From: Halovenus sp.
Lineage (GTDB): Archaea > Halobacteriota > Halobacteria > Halobacteriales > Haloarculaceae
Direction of reading: 5' to 3'
DNA: 21,930 nucleotides
Assembly (NCBI GenBank): GCA_028274925.1
Contig: JAQCNR010000176.1
Coordinates: 1 to 21,930 of the forward strand
Below are positions 13,105 to 20,356 of this stretch, piece after piece (the first letter of the stretch is position 1; every line of letters starts with the position of its first letter). Position numbers and translations under genes: made by a program. A model generated the notes under the pieces. It saw only the letters and a program-made list of their open reading frames with translations. It made no database searches and had not been told where the DNA came from.

Positions 13105-15733
13105 AGAGGATGTAGAACAGCGGGAAGAGGAACAGCCACACGATGTCGACGAAGTGCCAGTAGAGGCCGAAGTACTCCAGCGTAAGGGCATCCTCTCCCT
13201 CGCTCCAGTACGCGCCCATCGCGGCACGAGCAATCAGGAACAGCAAGATTAGCATCCCGATCACGACGTGGACTGCGTGCAAGCCAGTGGTCAGGAAGTA
13301 CGTCGACGCGGCCGGCCCGGAATTAAACGTCCACTCGAAGTGGAAGTAGTACTCCACCCACTCGATGCCCTTGTTAATCAGGAAGGCAATCCCACCGACG
13401 AAGGTTAGCGTGAGGAAGCCAACCGTCCGACGCTTGTTGCCCCGCTCCGCGTAGGCGAGCGCGAGCACGACAGTGAAACTGCTGGCGAGCAGGATGTACG
13501 TGTTGAGCAGTCCCGGCCAGACAGCGTGGGTTTCGAGTCCGTTCGCGTGGGCAATGTCCCACCATTCGCGCCAGCCAGCCCGTAGCCGCATGAACAGGTA
13601 CGAGCCGATGAGGGCCCCGAACAGGACGATATCAGAGGCGATGAACACCCACATACCGAGTTTAGTGTTGGTTACGCCCTCGAATGGCCACTGCTCGGCA
13701 AGTTCTGGCTCCGGCGCGAAGAAGGACTCGAAGCCCATCCCGACGAGCGCGCCGACTCCAGAGACGATTCCGACCAGCGTTACCCAGAAGTAGGTGTTCG
13801 CCGCAAACATCCCGCCTGGGAAGCCGTGATGCAGGTGGAAGACCAGCAAGAACGCTGCCAGCATCGGTCCAGCCGCCATCAGATAGATGGCGTGGACAAT
13901 ACCGAAGCCATCAGTACTCGCACCCTTCATCGCGACGAAGGCGATGAAGAACGGAATCGCGAGCACGAACGGCCAGATGAAGTACGACTCACTGATACCT
14001 GAGATACCAATTGCGGTAACCAGCCCCGTCGCACAGAGGATGAGCGGCCACCAGCTAGTGTGGTCTGCTTCTGGCTGTGCTGCTTCGGCTGCTGCGGCAA
14101 CACCGCCGTCAGTTTGCGCTTCGCCGCCGTCAGTCGCCGGTCCTTCGAGGAAGTTGAGCTTGCCCGTTGCGAAGCTTGGTTTGCCGGGGAAGTTGCCTTC
14201 CGGCGGCGGTGAGGAGACCGACCACTCCGCAGAGCCAGTGTAAGCCCACGGCGACTCGTCGACGTCACGGTCGCTGTAGAGGCTCGCGGTGAGGTTGTAG
14301 AACATCACGAGGAACGACGCCCCGAAGATGAGTGCACCAACCGAAGCCGTCTGGTGCCAGAAGGTGAAGCCAGCGCTGTAGTGGAACCAGCGTCGTGGCG
14401 TCTCCCAGACGATGAACATCGGGAAGTACAGCAGGTTGAAGCCGATGAACGCGGCTGCGAAGTGCACTTTCCCGAGGAACTCGTTGTACATCTTTCCGGT
14501 TATCTTCGGGTACCAGTAGTACATCCCACCAATCAGCGCAACGGCACCGGACGCCATCACGTAGTGGAAGTGGGCAACGACCCAGTAAGTACCACGGAAC
14601 GAGTAGTCGAGCACAATCGCGCCGAGGAAGACCCCGGTGATGCCACCGAGGATGAACAGCAAGATTGCGCCCAGCACGAACAGGAACGGCGTTTTCCAGC
14701 GCACGCGCCCCTTGATCATCGTATAGATGAGCGCGAAGATCATCAGGTCAAAGGGCAGTGAAATACCGATTGTCGTCACCATCATCACCGTCTTAATTGG
14801 GAGATTGATGCTGGTGAGGAACATGTGGTGCATCCAGACGATGAAGCTCTGAATCGCAACGAGGGCCATCGCGATGATGAACCACTTACGACCGACGAGT
14901 CGTCGGCCGGAGAACGTCTGGACGATTTCGCCCATCACACCCAGCGCAGGGAAGAAGACGATGTAGACTTCAGGATGTCCGAAGAACCAGAACAGGTGTG
15001 TCCACAGCAGGGACCCACCTTCTGCGCTACCGAAGTAGCCACTTCCTTGCGTGCCTGCGAAGATGTGGTCGAAGCTGAGCAGGAGAACCGCCCCCAGCAG
15101 AGCCGTGAAGGCAAAGAGCATCATCCAGACCGTCAGCAGGATGGAGATACTGAACAGCGGCGTGTCCCGCATTCGAAGCCCTTCTGCGCGCATGCGGTAC
15201 ATCGTCGTCAGGAAGTTCACCGAACCCAGCGTCACGGAGGCAACGAACACTGCAAGGGCAAGAATCCCTGCGAACGCGCCAATCTCGGCAACTGACGGAA
15301 TGAACGCCGGCAGGTTCAGCGGTGCGTACAGCGTCCAGCCAGTCGGCAGCGTCGAGCCCTGGAAGAAACTCAGCCCGAACAGCACACCCGAACTGAGATA
15401 CAACCAGTAGCTCATCGCGTTGATTCGCGGGAACGCGAGGTCATCAGCGCCAATCTGGAGCGGGACCAGATAGTTCGCGAACCCGAACGCGAACGGCGAG
15501 AGGAACCAGAACACCATCAGTAAGCCGTGTGCGGTAACGACCTGATTGTAACCGAGGTCGCTGAGGATCACGGCCCCCGAGTTCCACAACTGGATGCGGA
15601 TCATAAAGGCGAGAATTCCGCCAAAGACCAGGAAGAACAGGGATGTGATGATGTACAGTATCCCGATGTCTTTGTGATTAGTCGTTACAAGCCAGCGTTT
15701 CACCGATGATTTTGGTGGCAAATGGTCGCTCAT
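13103..15733 (-). CDS. coxAC: Cytochrome c oxidase, fused subunits I and III
   Basis: An 876-residue heme-copper oxidase in which catalytic subunit I (about 1-500) is joined to a subunit III-like part (about 640-876) by a polar linker and extra helices. Heme and copper ligands are present: His69 (VTAHG), His253 and Tyr257 (WFFGHPEVY), His302-His303 (WMHHMF), His388 and His390 (VVAHFHYVM). D-pathway residues Asp98, Asn105 (GADDLAFPRIN) and Glu255 are kept. At the K-pathway position the usual PTGIK is replaced by PFDLM, so Lys becomes Met331 and Thr becomes Phe328. The subunit III part begins TKLGMWVFIASDIVLF, with Asp at the usual Glu. It reduces oxygen and pumps protons at the cell membrane. 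Its ATG shares one base with the coxB stop (TAATG). Confidence 0.96.
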   Translation of the reverse strand: MSDHLPPKSSVKRWLVTTNHKDIGILYIITSLFFLVFGGILAFMIRIQLWNSGAVILSDLGYNQVVTAHGLLMVFWFLSPFAFGFANYLVPLQIGADDLAFPRINAMSYWLYLSSGVLFGLSFFQGSTLPTGWTLYAPLNLPAFIPSVAEIGAFAGILALAVFVASVTLGSVNFLTTMYRMRAEGLRMRDTPLFSISILLTVWMMLFAFTALLGAVLLLSFDHIFAGTQGSGYFGSAEGGSLLWTHLFWFFGHPEVYIVFFPALGVMGEIVQTFSGRRLVGRKWFIIAMALVAIQSFIVWMHHMFLTSINLPIKTVMMVTTIGISLPFDLMIFALIYTMIKGRVRWKTPFLFVLGAILLFILGGITGVFLGAIVLDYSFRGTYWVVAHFHYVMASGAVALIGGMYYWYPKITGKMYNEFLGKVHFAAAFIGFNLLYFPMFIVWETPRRWFHYSAGFTFWHQTASVGALIFGASFLVMFYNLTASLYSDRDVDESPWAYTGSAEWSVSSPPPEGNFPGKPSFATGKLNFLEGPATDGGEAQTDGGVAAAAEAAQPEADHTSWWPLILCATGLVTAIGISGISESYFIWPFVLAIPFFIAFVAMKGASTDGFGIVHAIYLMAAGPMLAAFLLVFHLHHGFPGGMFAANTYFWVTLVGIVSGVGALVGMGFESFFAPEPELAEQWPFEGVTNTKLGMWVFIASDIVLFGALIGSYLFMRLRAGWREWWDIAHANGLETHAVWPGLLNTYILLASSFTVVLALAYAERGNKRRTVGFLTLTFVGGIAFLINKGIEWVEYYFHFEWTFNSGPAASTYFLTTGLHAVHVVIGMLILLFLIARAAMGAYWSEGEDALTLEYFGLYWHFVDIVWLFLFPLFYIL

Positions 15734-16584
15734 TAGCTACTCACCTCCATGAATTCGATCTGTGATTCGTCAGTTCCGGTCTGTGAGGCGTACCACTCTG
15801 CGAAGACATCTTGCTCGACGACAACGACATCTCCGTGCATGTTCGAGTGGCCCTGCCCACACAGCTCGAAGCAGTTGGCGCGGTAGACGCCAGTTTTGTC
15901 TGCCTCGAACCAGGTCTGTGTCGTTTCATCCGGAATTGCGTCAGTCTTGGCCCGGAATTCGGGGATCCCGTAGTTGTGCCAGACGTCACGTGAGGTCACG
16001 TCTAACTGTATGGTCGTCCCCTTGGGCACAACTAACGCGTTCGAGTCGGCATTAGAATTTAACTTCGTCGCGTTGTAATCGCCGCTGGTCAGCACCTGCG
16101 ACTGATTACTGGTTTCGTCCTCGAAGTAGGCGTAGTCCCAGCCGAACTGGTAGCCCTCGACGTCGACGTTGATGGCGTCTTCCGTGCTCTGACCGGTATC
16201 CTCGACGTACAGCAACAGAGAGTACGAGTAGATAATCAGCCCGAGCACGAGCACCGCGCTCAGTCCGAAGGACATGAACAGTTTCTTTCCGCCGCCTTTA
16301 CCGTGCCCTGTCGGGATTTCTCCCTGCTGTGGGCGCGCCACATCGTACTCGTCTGTCTCGGCAAGTTCCTCCTCGTCGACATCGTACCGGCCCTCTGCGT
16401 CGCCGGAGACACGGTATTTGTACGCGTTGTATACCGTGTACGCGATTACGAGTGTCCCGACGATAGTGCCCATGACGAGAAACACCAGGAGGAGTGTATC
16501 GAAGATCTCCGCCTGCGTTCGCCCGGCTTGGGCAATCGGCATATGCCGGAGGATAGACAGACCTGTGAATCCGGTTTCCAGCAT
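15733..16584 (-). CDS. coxB: Cytochrome c oxidase subunit II (CuA protein)
   Basis: A 283-residue subunit that accepts electrons from the soluble or anchored donor through its binuclear CuA centre. Two transmembrane helices (about 27-54 and 101-127) precede the external cupredoxin domain. The CuA ligands His203 (VWHNYGIPEF), Cys238, Glu240, Cys242, His246 and Met249 (NCFELCGQGHSNMHG) are complete, and the aromatic electron-entry region GYQFGWDYAY is present. There is no cytochrome c domain, consistent with a halocyanin donor. The first gene of the operon; ATG 16584 is chosen because a TATA-like GCATAAGA lies about 28 bp upstream, although Met15 is an alternative start. It is divergent from the creatininase-family gene. 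Confidence 0.94.
   Translation of the reverse strand: MLETGFTGLSILRHMPIAQAGRTQAEIFDTLLLVFLVMGTIVGTLVIAYTVYNAYKYRVSGDAEGRYDVDEEELAETDEYDVARPQQGEIPTGHGKGGGKKLFMSFGLSAVLVLGLIIYSYSLLLYVEDTGQSTEDAINVDVEGYQFGWDYAYFEDETSNQSQVLTSGDYNATKLNSNADSNALVVPKGTTIQLDVTSRDVWHNYGIPEFRAKTDAIPDETTQTWFEADKTGVYRANCFELCGQGHSNMHGDVVVVEQDVFAEWYASQTGTDESQIEFMEVSS
15741..15748 (-). promoter_or_regulatory. Shine-Dalgarno site of coxAC inside the coxB 3' end
   Basis: Minus-strand GGAGGTGA, a full match to the 16S rRNA anti-SD, 7 bases before ATG 15733. It is embedded in the last codons of coxB (Met-Glu-Val-Ser-Ser), and with the TAATG overlap it points to translational coupling. Confidence 0.7.
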
Positions 16585-16608
16585 TCTATCCGGACTTACG
16601 GTTATCGT

Positions 16609-16617
16609 GTCTTATGC
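16609..16617 (-). promoter_or_regulatory. TATA-like box of the cox operon
   Basis: Minus-strand GCATAAGAC, centred about 29 bp before ATG 16584. It lies in the 125-bp divergent region shared with the creatininase-family gene, about 65 bp from that gene's own box. Confidence 0.45.
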
Positions 16618-16679
16618 ATTTCGGATGGCCGCAGTATCAGGGAACTGCATCAGGGAGACGGTCTCCCACTCAGCAGAGC

Positions 16680-16687
16680 ATATAAAC
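16680..16687 (+). promoter_or_regulatory. TATA box of the creatininase-family gene
   Basis: ATATAAAC, centred 26-27 bp before ATG 16710; one of the best core promoters in the window and predicts a leaderless mRNA. Confidence 0.6.
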
Positions 16688-16709
16688 GGGTCGGCCCGGA
16701 GATTTAAGT

Positions 16710-17438
16710 ATGAAGCTCACCGAGTCGACGTGGCCCGAGGCCGAGGCGTCTGGAGCGTCGGTGGCGGTGCTTCCGGTCGGAAGCACGGAACAACACGGCC
16801 CGCACGCGGTGCTCGGCACCGACGTATTCACTGCGGGCGCGGTGGCTGAGGCCGGTATCGAGCACGCCGATGTCGGGTGCGTGCTCGGCCCGACGATTCC
16901 AGTTGGAATCGCAGCCGAACACCGAGAGTTTCCCGGCACGCTGTGGGTCAGTGGTAACACGTTTCGCGCGTACGTCCGCGAGACGTGTGAGAGTCTCGCC
17001 AGCCACGGCTGGGACCGCGTCGTCCTCGTCAACGGCCACGGCGGCAACGTCGCGGCACTGCGAGAACTCTGTGGGAAGTTCACCCGCTCGGGTGCGGGCT
17101 ATGCAGTTCCATTCACGTGGTTCGACGCGGTCGATACCGACGATATTGCTGGCATCGAGATGGGCCACGGTGGCCCTGTCGAGACGAGTCTCCTCGAACA
17201 TCTCGACGAGCGCTACGTCAGAGCCGACGAGTTCGACCGTGCGGCCGCGGGCGCGGCGACACAGTGGGGAGAGTGGCAGTCTGGCGTCAACCTCGCATAC
17301 GACAGCAGCGAGTTCACCGATAGCGGCGTCGTCGGCGACCCGCGGGAGGGCTCAGCAGAGACTGGGAAAAAGCTTCTCACAGCGGCGGCTGAGTCACTGG
17401 GCGACCTGCTCGAAACGGTCGCAGACCGGGAGTACTAG
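16710..17438 (+). CDS. Creatininase-family amidohydrolase (ArfB candidate)
   Basis: A 242-residue protein with the metal-binding motifs of the creatininase/FAPy-deformylase family: VGSTEQHGPHAVLGTD (Glu27, His29, Asp38), VNGHGGN (His110) and MGHGGPVETS (Glu158). The IPVGIAAEHREFPGTLWV segment is also typical. In methanogens a member, ArfB, removes the formyl group from the pyrimidine intermediate of riboflavin and F420 synthesis; haloarchaea need that step, so this is a reasonable candidate, but other amidase roles (creatininase, mycofactocin-type) cannot be excluded. No flavin or F420 gene is adjacent. It is leaderless from a TATA box at 16680-16687. Its TAG overlaps the stop of the convergent gene in CTAG. 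Confidence 0.85.
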   Translation: MKLTESTWPEAEASGASVAVLPVGSTEQHGPHAVLGTDVFTAGAVAEAGIEHADVGCVLGPTIPVGIAAEHREFPGTLWVSGNTFRAYVRETCESLASHGWDRVVLVNGHGGNVAALRELCGKFTRSGAGYAVPFTWFDAVDTDDIAGIEMGHGGPVETSLLEHLDERYVRADEFDRAAAGAATQWGEWQSGVNLAYDSSEFTDSGVVGDPREGSAETGKKLLTAAAESLGDLLETVADREY

Positions 17439-17851
17439 GCCTCTGCTGCCTCGGCTTCATCCTCGTCGCTCTCTTCGAGGGCAGATTTGAGCTGTGGGAT
17501 TGTACTCGCGAGTTCGCTTGCGTGCTCTTCAGCCGCCTCGATGTCACCGAGCAGTTCTTCGACAGACTCGATTTCCTCGGCGAGGTCCTCGGCGTCGTCG
17601 AAGGCGTCGGCCTCCTTGCCCATCGTGTACCACTTTTTCGCGTCGCGGAGGTTCTCGCGTGCGTCGCCGAGTTTGAGCGCTGTGCTGAGGCTGTTCAACA
17701 CGCCGAGGGTGTTGTCGGCCTCGACGTCCCAGATGTCGTCGGATTCGGGCAACTCCGCCCGGGCCGCGGCGAGTGATTCCTCGACATCCTCGCGCATCTC
17801 GGAGGCTGCCTCGGTGAATAGCTCTTCGTCGTCCAGTGTAGACTGTGACAT
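17435..17851 (-). CDS. Small acidic helical protein, 138 residues (possibly DUF5790)
   Basis: A soluble, very acidic, Ala/Glu-rich protein (MSQSTLDDEELFTEAASEMR at the start, ESDEDEAEAAEA at the end) predicted to be almost entirely helical, with a coiled-coil-like stretch near residues 85-120. It has the look of a haloarchaea-specific conserved hypothetical family; I recall similar proteins under DUF5790 but cannot verify this. The segment SLSTALKLGDARENLRDAKKW is the most distinctive. A TCTTTTTAA box 28-29 bp upstream predicts a leaderless start at 17851. It is divergent from pgk and shares CTAG with the stop of the creatininase-family gene. Confidence 0.8.
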   Translation of the reverse strand: MSQSTLDDEELFTEAASEMREDVEESLAAARAELPESDDIWDVEADNTLGVLNSLSTALKLGDARENLRDAKKWYTMGKEADAFDDAEDLAEEIESVEELLGDIEAAEEHASELASTIPQLKSALEESDEDEAEAAEA

Positions 17852-17876
17852 ATGTGAAGCTTCGCTCCCGATGGCA

Positions 17877-17885
17877 TTAAAAAGA
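17877..17885 (-). promoter_or_regulatory. TATA-like box of the 138-residue gene
   Basis: Minus-strand TCTTTTTAA, centred about 29 bp before ATG 17851. Confidence 0.5.
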
Positions 17886-17889
17886 CGCC

Positions 17890-17907
17890 TGAAAGTGAAA
17901 GTGAAAC
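17890..17907. repeat. Three tandem TGAAAG hexamers in the divergent pgk promoter region
   Basis: TGAAAG, TGAAAG, TGAAAC in direct tandem immediately upstream of the box at 17877-17885, within the 113-bp region between the 138-residue gene and pgk. GAGTAC also occurs twice further on (17931-17936 and 17952-17957), exactly 21 bp apart, next to the palindrome TACTAGTA (17934-17941). These are candidate regulator sites; no clear TATA box for pgk is seen. Confidence 0.4.
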
Positions 17908-17964
17908 TGCCGGGGCGACGGAATATCGCGGAGTACTAGTAGGAGGTTGCCGAGTACATACATA

Positions 17965-19188
17965 ATGAGTTACCGGACACTGGACGACCTCGCGGACGGG
18001 CAGCGGGTGCTCGCACGCCTGGACCTGAACTCTCCCGTGTCGGTCGGTGTCGTGGAAGACAACCGGCGATTCACCAGACACGCCAGGACAGTGCGAGACC
18101 TGCTTGCAGACGGTCACTCGGTGGCCTTGCTCGCACACCAGGGCCGACCGGGCCGGGACACGTTCGTCACGCTCGAACAACACGCCGAGATTCTCTCGGA
18201 ACACGTCGGGGAAGATATCGAGTACGTCCCTGATACCTACGGCGAAACTGCGCTAACTGCCACCGAGAATCTCGAGTCTGGTGAGGCAGTTATGCTCGAA
18301 AACGTTCGGATGACGGACGACGAACTCCCCGAGCGCGAACCGGAGGAGCACGCAAAGAGCGACCTCGTCCAGACACTCGCCCCGGAGTTTGACGCCTACG
18401 TTGGAGACGCGTACTCGACGGCACACCGCAAACACGCCTCGATTGTCGGCCTCCCACTGGAAATGGAGTCCTACGCTGGTCGCGTGATGGTCTCAGAATA
18501 CGAGGCAAACAGCGCCATCGCCACCCGGGAGTTCGACGGCGAGGTGACGATGGTTGCCGGCGGAAAGAAAGCGACCGACGTCATCGACGTGATGACCTCA
18601 CTACAGGACCGCGTCGACAATTTCCTGCTTGGCGGAATCGTCGGTGAACTGTTCCTGCGAGCGATTGGCTACGACGTGGGTCGAGATATCGACGAATCTG
18701 ACCTCTACGAGAGCCAGTGGCGCGCGAACAAAGACGAAATCCGAACGCTCATCGAGAGCCACCCCAGCGAACTCGTCTATCCGTCAGACCTGGCGTTCGC
18801 CGACGGGAACAACGAACGCGCCGAAGTGACCGTCGCCGACGTCAAGAACAAGGACCACGATTATCTCGATGTCGGCAGCGACACCGTCGAGCAGTATTCA
18901 GACATTGCAGCCCACTCGTCTGCTGTCTTCGTCAAGGGCGCACTCGGGATGTTCGAGGACGAGCGGTTCAGCAACGGAACAGCCCGCGTGCTGGAAGCAA
19001 TCGGCCGAAGTGACTGTTTCTCTGTCGTCGGTGGCGGTGATACCTCTCGTGCAATCGAGATGTACGGGATGGACGAGGAGGACTTCTCACACGTCTCCAT
19101 CGCTGGCGGCGCGTATATCAACGCGTTAACTGGCAAGTCGCTGCCCGGCGTCGAGGTGCTGAAAGGCAACATCCAAGCAACACACTAG
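17965..19188 (+). CDS. pgk: Phosphoglycerate kinase
   Basis: A 407-residue glycolytic and gluconeogenic enzyme interconverting 1,3-bisphosphoglycerate plus ADP with 3-phosphoglycerate plus ATP. N-domain substrate residues appear in LARLDLNSPV and RRFTRHARTV, and LLAHQGRPG stands in for the usual SHLGRP. C-domain features are AGGKKATDVIDV, FLLGGIVGELFL, VFVKGALGMFEDERFSNGT, VVGGGDTSRAIEMYG and SHVSIAGGAYINALTGKSLPG, where bacteria have STGGGA; this divergent form is common in haloarchaea. ATG 17965 is used; the frame extends to TTG 17947, which directly abuts an AGGAGG and is unlikely. The TAG stop shares CTAG with the convergent oxidoreductase gene. Confidence 0.95.
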   Translation: MSYRTLDDLADGQRVLARLDLNSPVSVGVVEDNRRFTRHARTVRDLLADGHSVALLAHQGRPGRDTFVTLEQHAEILSEHVGEDIEYVPDTYGETALTATENLESGEAVMLENVRMTDDELPEREPEEHAKSDLVQTLAPEFDAYVGDAYSTAHRKHASIVGLPLEMESYAGRVMVSEYEANSAIATREFDGEVTMVAGGKKATDVIDVMTSLQDRVDNFLLGGIVGELFLRAIGYDVGRDIDESDLYESQWRANKDEIRTLIESHPSELVYPSDLAFADGNNERAEVTVADVKNKDHDYLDVGSDTVEQYSDIAAHSSAVFVKGALGMFEDERFSNGTARVLEAIGRSDCFSVVGGGDTSRAIEMYGMDEEDFSHVSIAGGAYINALTGKSLPGVEVLKGNIQATH

Positions 19189-20270
19189 AAGCCACTCACC
19201 AGCGTTGCGAGCCACTGCGCCGGGTCGCCGTGGGTACGTACCTCGACCCGTTCGACCCACTTCACCCACTGAAACCCACGCCGACCAGGGGCAACTAACC
19301 TGATGGGGCGGCCGTGGCCATGGGCGAGTCTGTCGCCGCCGACGTGCGTCGCGAGCAGACAGTCACGAGCCTCCTCGATGGGCAGACTCCAGCGGTAGCC
19401 AGTGACCGAGACGAACCGGACGTGTGTCGCCGCCTGCTCCGGTTCGACTGCGTCGAGCAGACTGCCGATATCGAGGCCCCGCCACTCCTGTTCGGTGTAC
19501 CAGCCACTCGTACAGTCGAGCAACGCTGCAGTCGAGCGGTCCGGGTCGAGGTCTTCGTACGCGAGCGCGAGTGGCTGGTCGACAGCACCGTCGACAGTCA
19601 GTTCGTACGCAGAGAGGTCGACAGGCTCCGGGCTATCGGCCACCCACGATGTCACGGGGAAACTGCCGTTTCCAGAGCCCGATTCGCGTTTCGAGCCAGT
19701 GAGTCTGCGCTCGTCGCCTGGCGTCTTCAGAAGACTGTTGAGCAGTTGTTGGCCACGGTACGTTACCGCGCCGGCGACCAAGAGCACAGAGTACTGCATC
19801 GTCGTCCGACGGCGGTCGAAATCCACCCGCCGGGGTGGGCGAAAGCGCGTTCGCTGGTGGGCAACCATGAGCACGACGAGCAACAGTCCAAGCCCGACGT
19901 GGAGAGACAAGAAATGAAAATACGGCAATTCCGGAGTGAACCCGAACACCCAGATGACACCAGTTCCGATGGTGGCAGCCGCGGTCAGCGCGAGCGAGAC
20001 GGACAGTGCCGTCGAAGTTTGCCACTGTCGGCTATCAGTGAGACGGTGCCGGACGCGGGCGAGTTTGAACCCGATGAGCACAGTCAACGACAGCCCAACG
20101 GCGCGGTGAAACCAGAAGACGCCGAGCCAGGCGGGCCGCATCCCGAGAAAGGAGAGCACGCCGGAGCCAGCGGCGAGTAGCACCGCCACAAAAATCGACC
20201 AGTCCACCGCCCGCGGCGACGGACGGAGCCAGTCGAGCAGGCGACGCGGTGCTGAACGGCCGGAACTCAT
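19185..20270 (-). CDS. Fused membrane cytochrome b-like / sulfite oxidase-type molybdopterin protein
   Basis: A 361-residue protein with two parts. Residues 1-140 hold four predicted transmembrane helices with His55, His75, His119, His124 and His138 as possible heme ligands (FWFHRAVGL, LSLHVGLGLL, VLMVAHQ), resembling b561/YedZ-type domains; a fifth hydrophobic segment lies near 158-172. Residues 205-345 are a sulfite oxidase-fold molybdopterin domain: YELTVDGAVDQPLAL, the metal-binding Cys253 in LLDCTSGWYTEQEWRG, and GRPIRLVAPGRRGFQWVKWV. It resembles a one-gene version of the MsrP/MsrQ (YedY/YedZ) oxidoreductase. The substrate is unknown. There is no Tat signal, unlike YedY; the domain may be carried by the helices. 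ATG 20270 has a GTTAATC box about 27 bp upstream. Confidence 0.87.
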   Translation of the reverse strand: MSSGRSAPRRLLDWLRPSPRAVDWSIFVAVLLAAGSGVLSFLGMRPAWLGVFWFHRAVGLSLTVLIGFKLARVRHRLTDSRQWQTSTALSVSLALTAAATIGTGVIWVFGFTPELPYFHFLSLHVGLGLLLVVLMVAHQRTRFRPPRRVDFDRRRTTMQYSVLLVAGAVTYRGQQLLNSLLKTPGDERRLTGSKRESGSGNGSFPVTSWVADSPEPVDLSAYELTVDGAVDQPLALAYEDLDPDRSTAALLDCTSGWYTEQEWRGLDIGSLLDAVEPEQAATHVRFVSVTGYRWSLPIEEARDCLLATHVGGDRLAHGHGRPIRLVAPGRRGFQWVKWVERVEVRTHGDPAQWLATLVSGF

Positions 20271-20293
20271 TACATGAAATACGGCCTCGCAGT

Positions 20294-20300
20294 GATTAAC
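20294..20300 (-). promoter_or_regulatory. TATA-like box of the molybdopterin fusion gene
   Basis: Minus-strand GTTAATC, centred about 27 bp before ATG 20270. It supports that ATG over the in-frame upstream start at 20312, which would lie upstream of the box. Confidence 0.45.
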
Positions 20301-20323
20301 AGTTCGGTCCATTCGCCGACAGG

Positions 20324-20330
20324 TACTTTC
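20324..20330 (+). promoter_or_regulatory. Possible TATA-like box of the 204-residue membrane protein gene
   Basis: TACTTTC, centred about 30 bp before ATG 20357; a weak match in the 86-bp divergent region shared with the molybdopterin fusion gene. Confidence 0.3.
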
Positions 20331-20356
20331 AGGTGGCTCCCGCCAAACCGTGCGGT

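Noticed and set aside
16584..16710. Single shared promoter for coxB and the creatininase-family gene
   Set aside because: Each gene has its own TATA-like box about 65 bp apart in the 125-bp divergent region, so a shared core promoter is not needed.
17934..17956. TACT and GAGTA near pgk as a TrmB site
   Set aside because: The reported TrmB motif has a 7-8 bp spacer; here the spacing is 14, so I do not claim it.
19314..20180. 288-residue plus-strand frame antisense to the molybdopterin fusion gene
   Set aside because: No promoter or motifs; the opposite strand has clear domain signatures.
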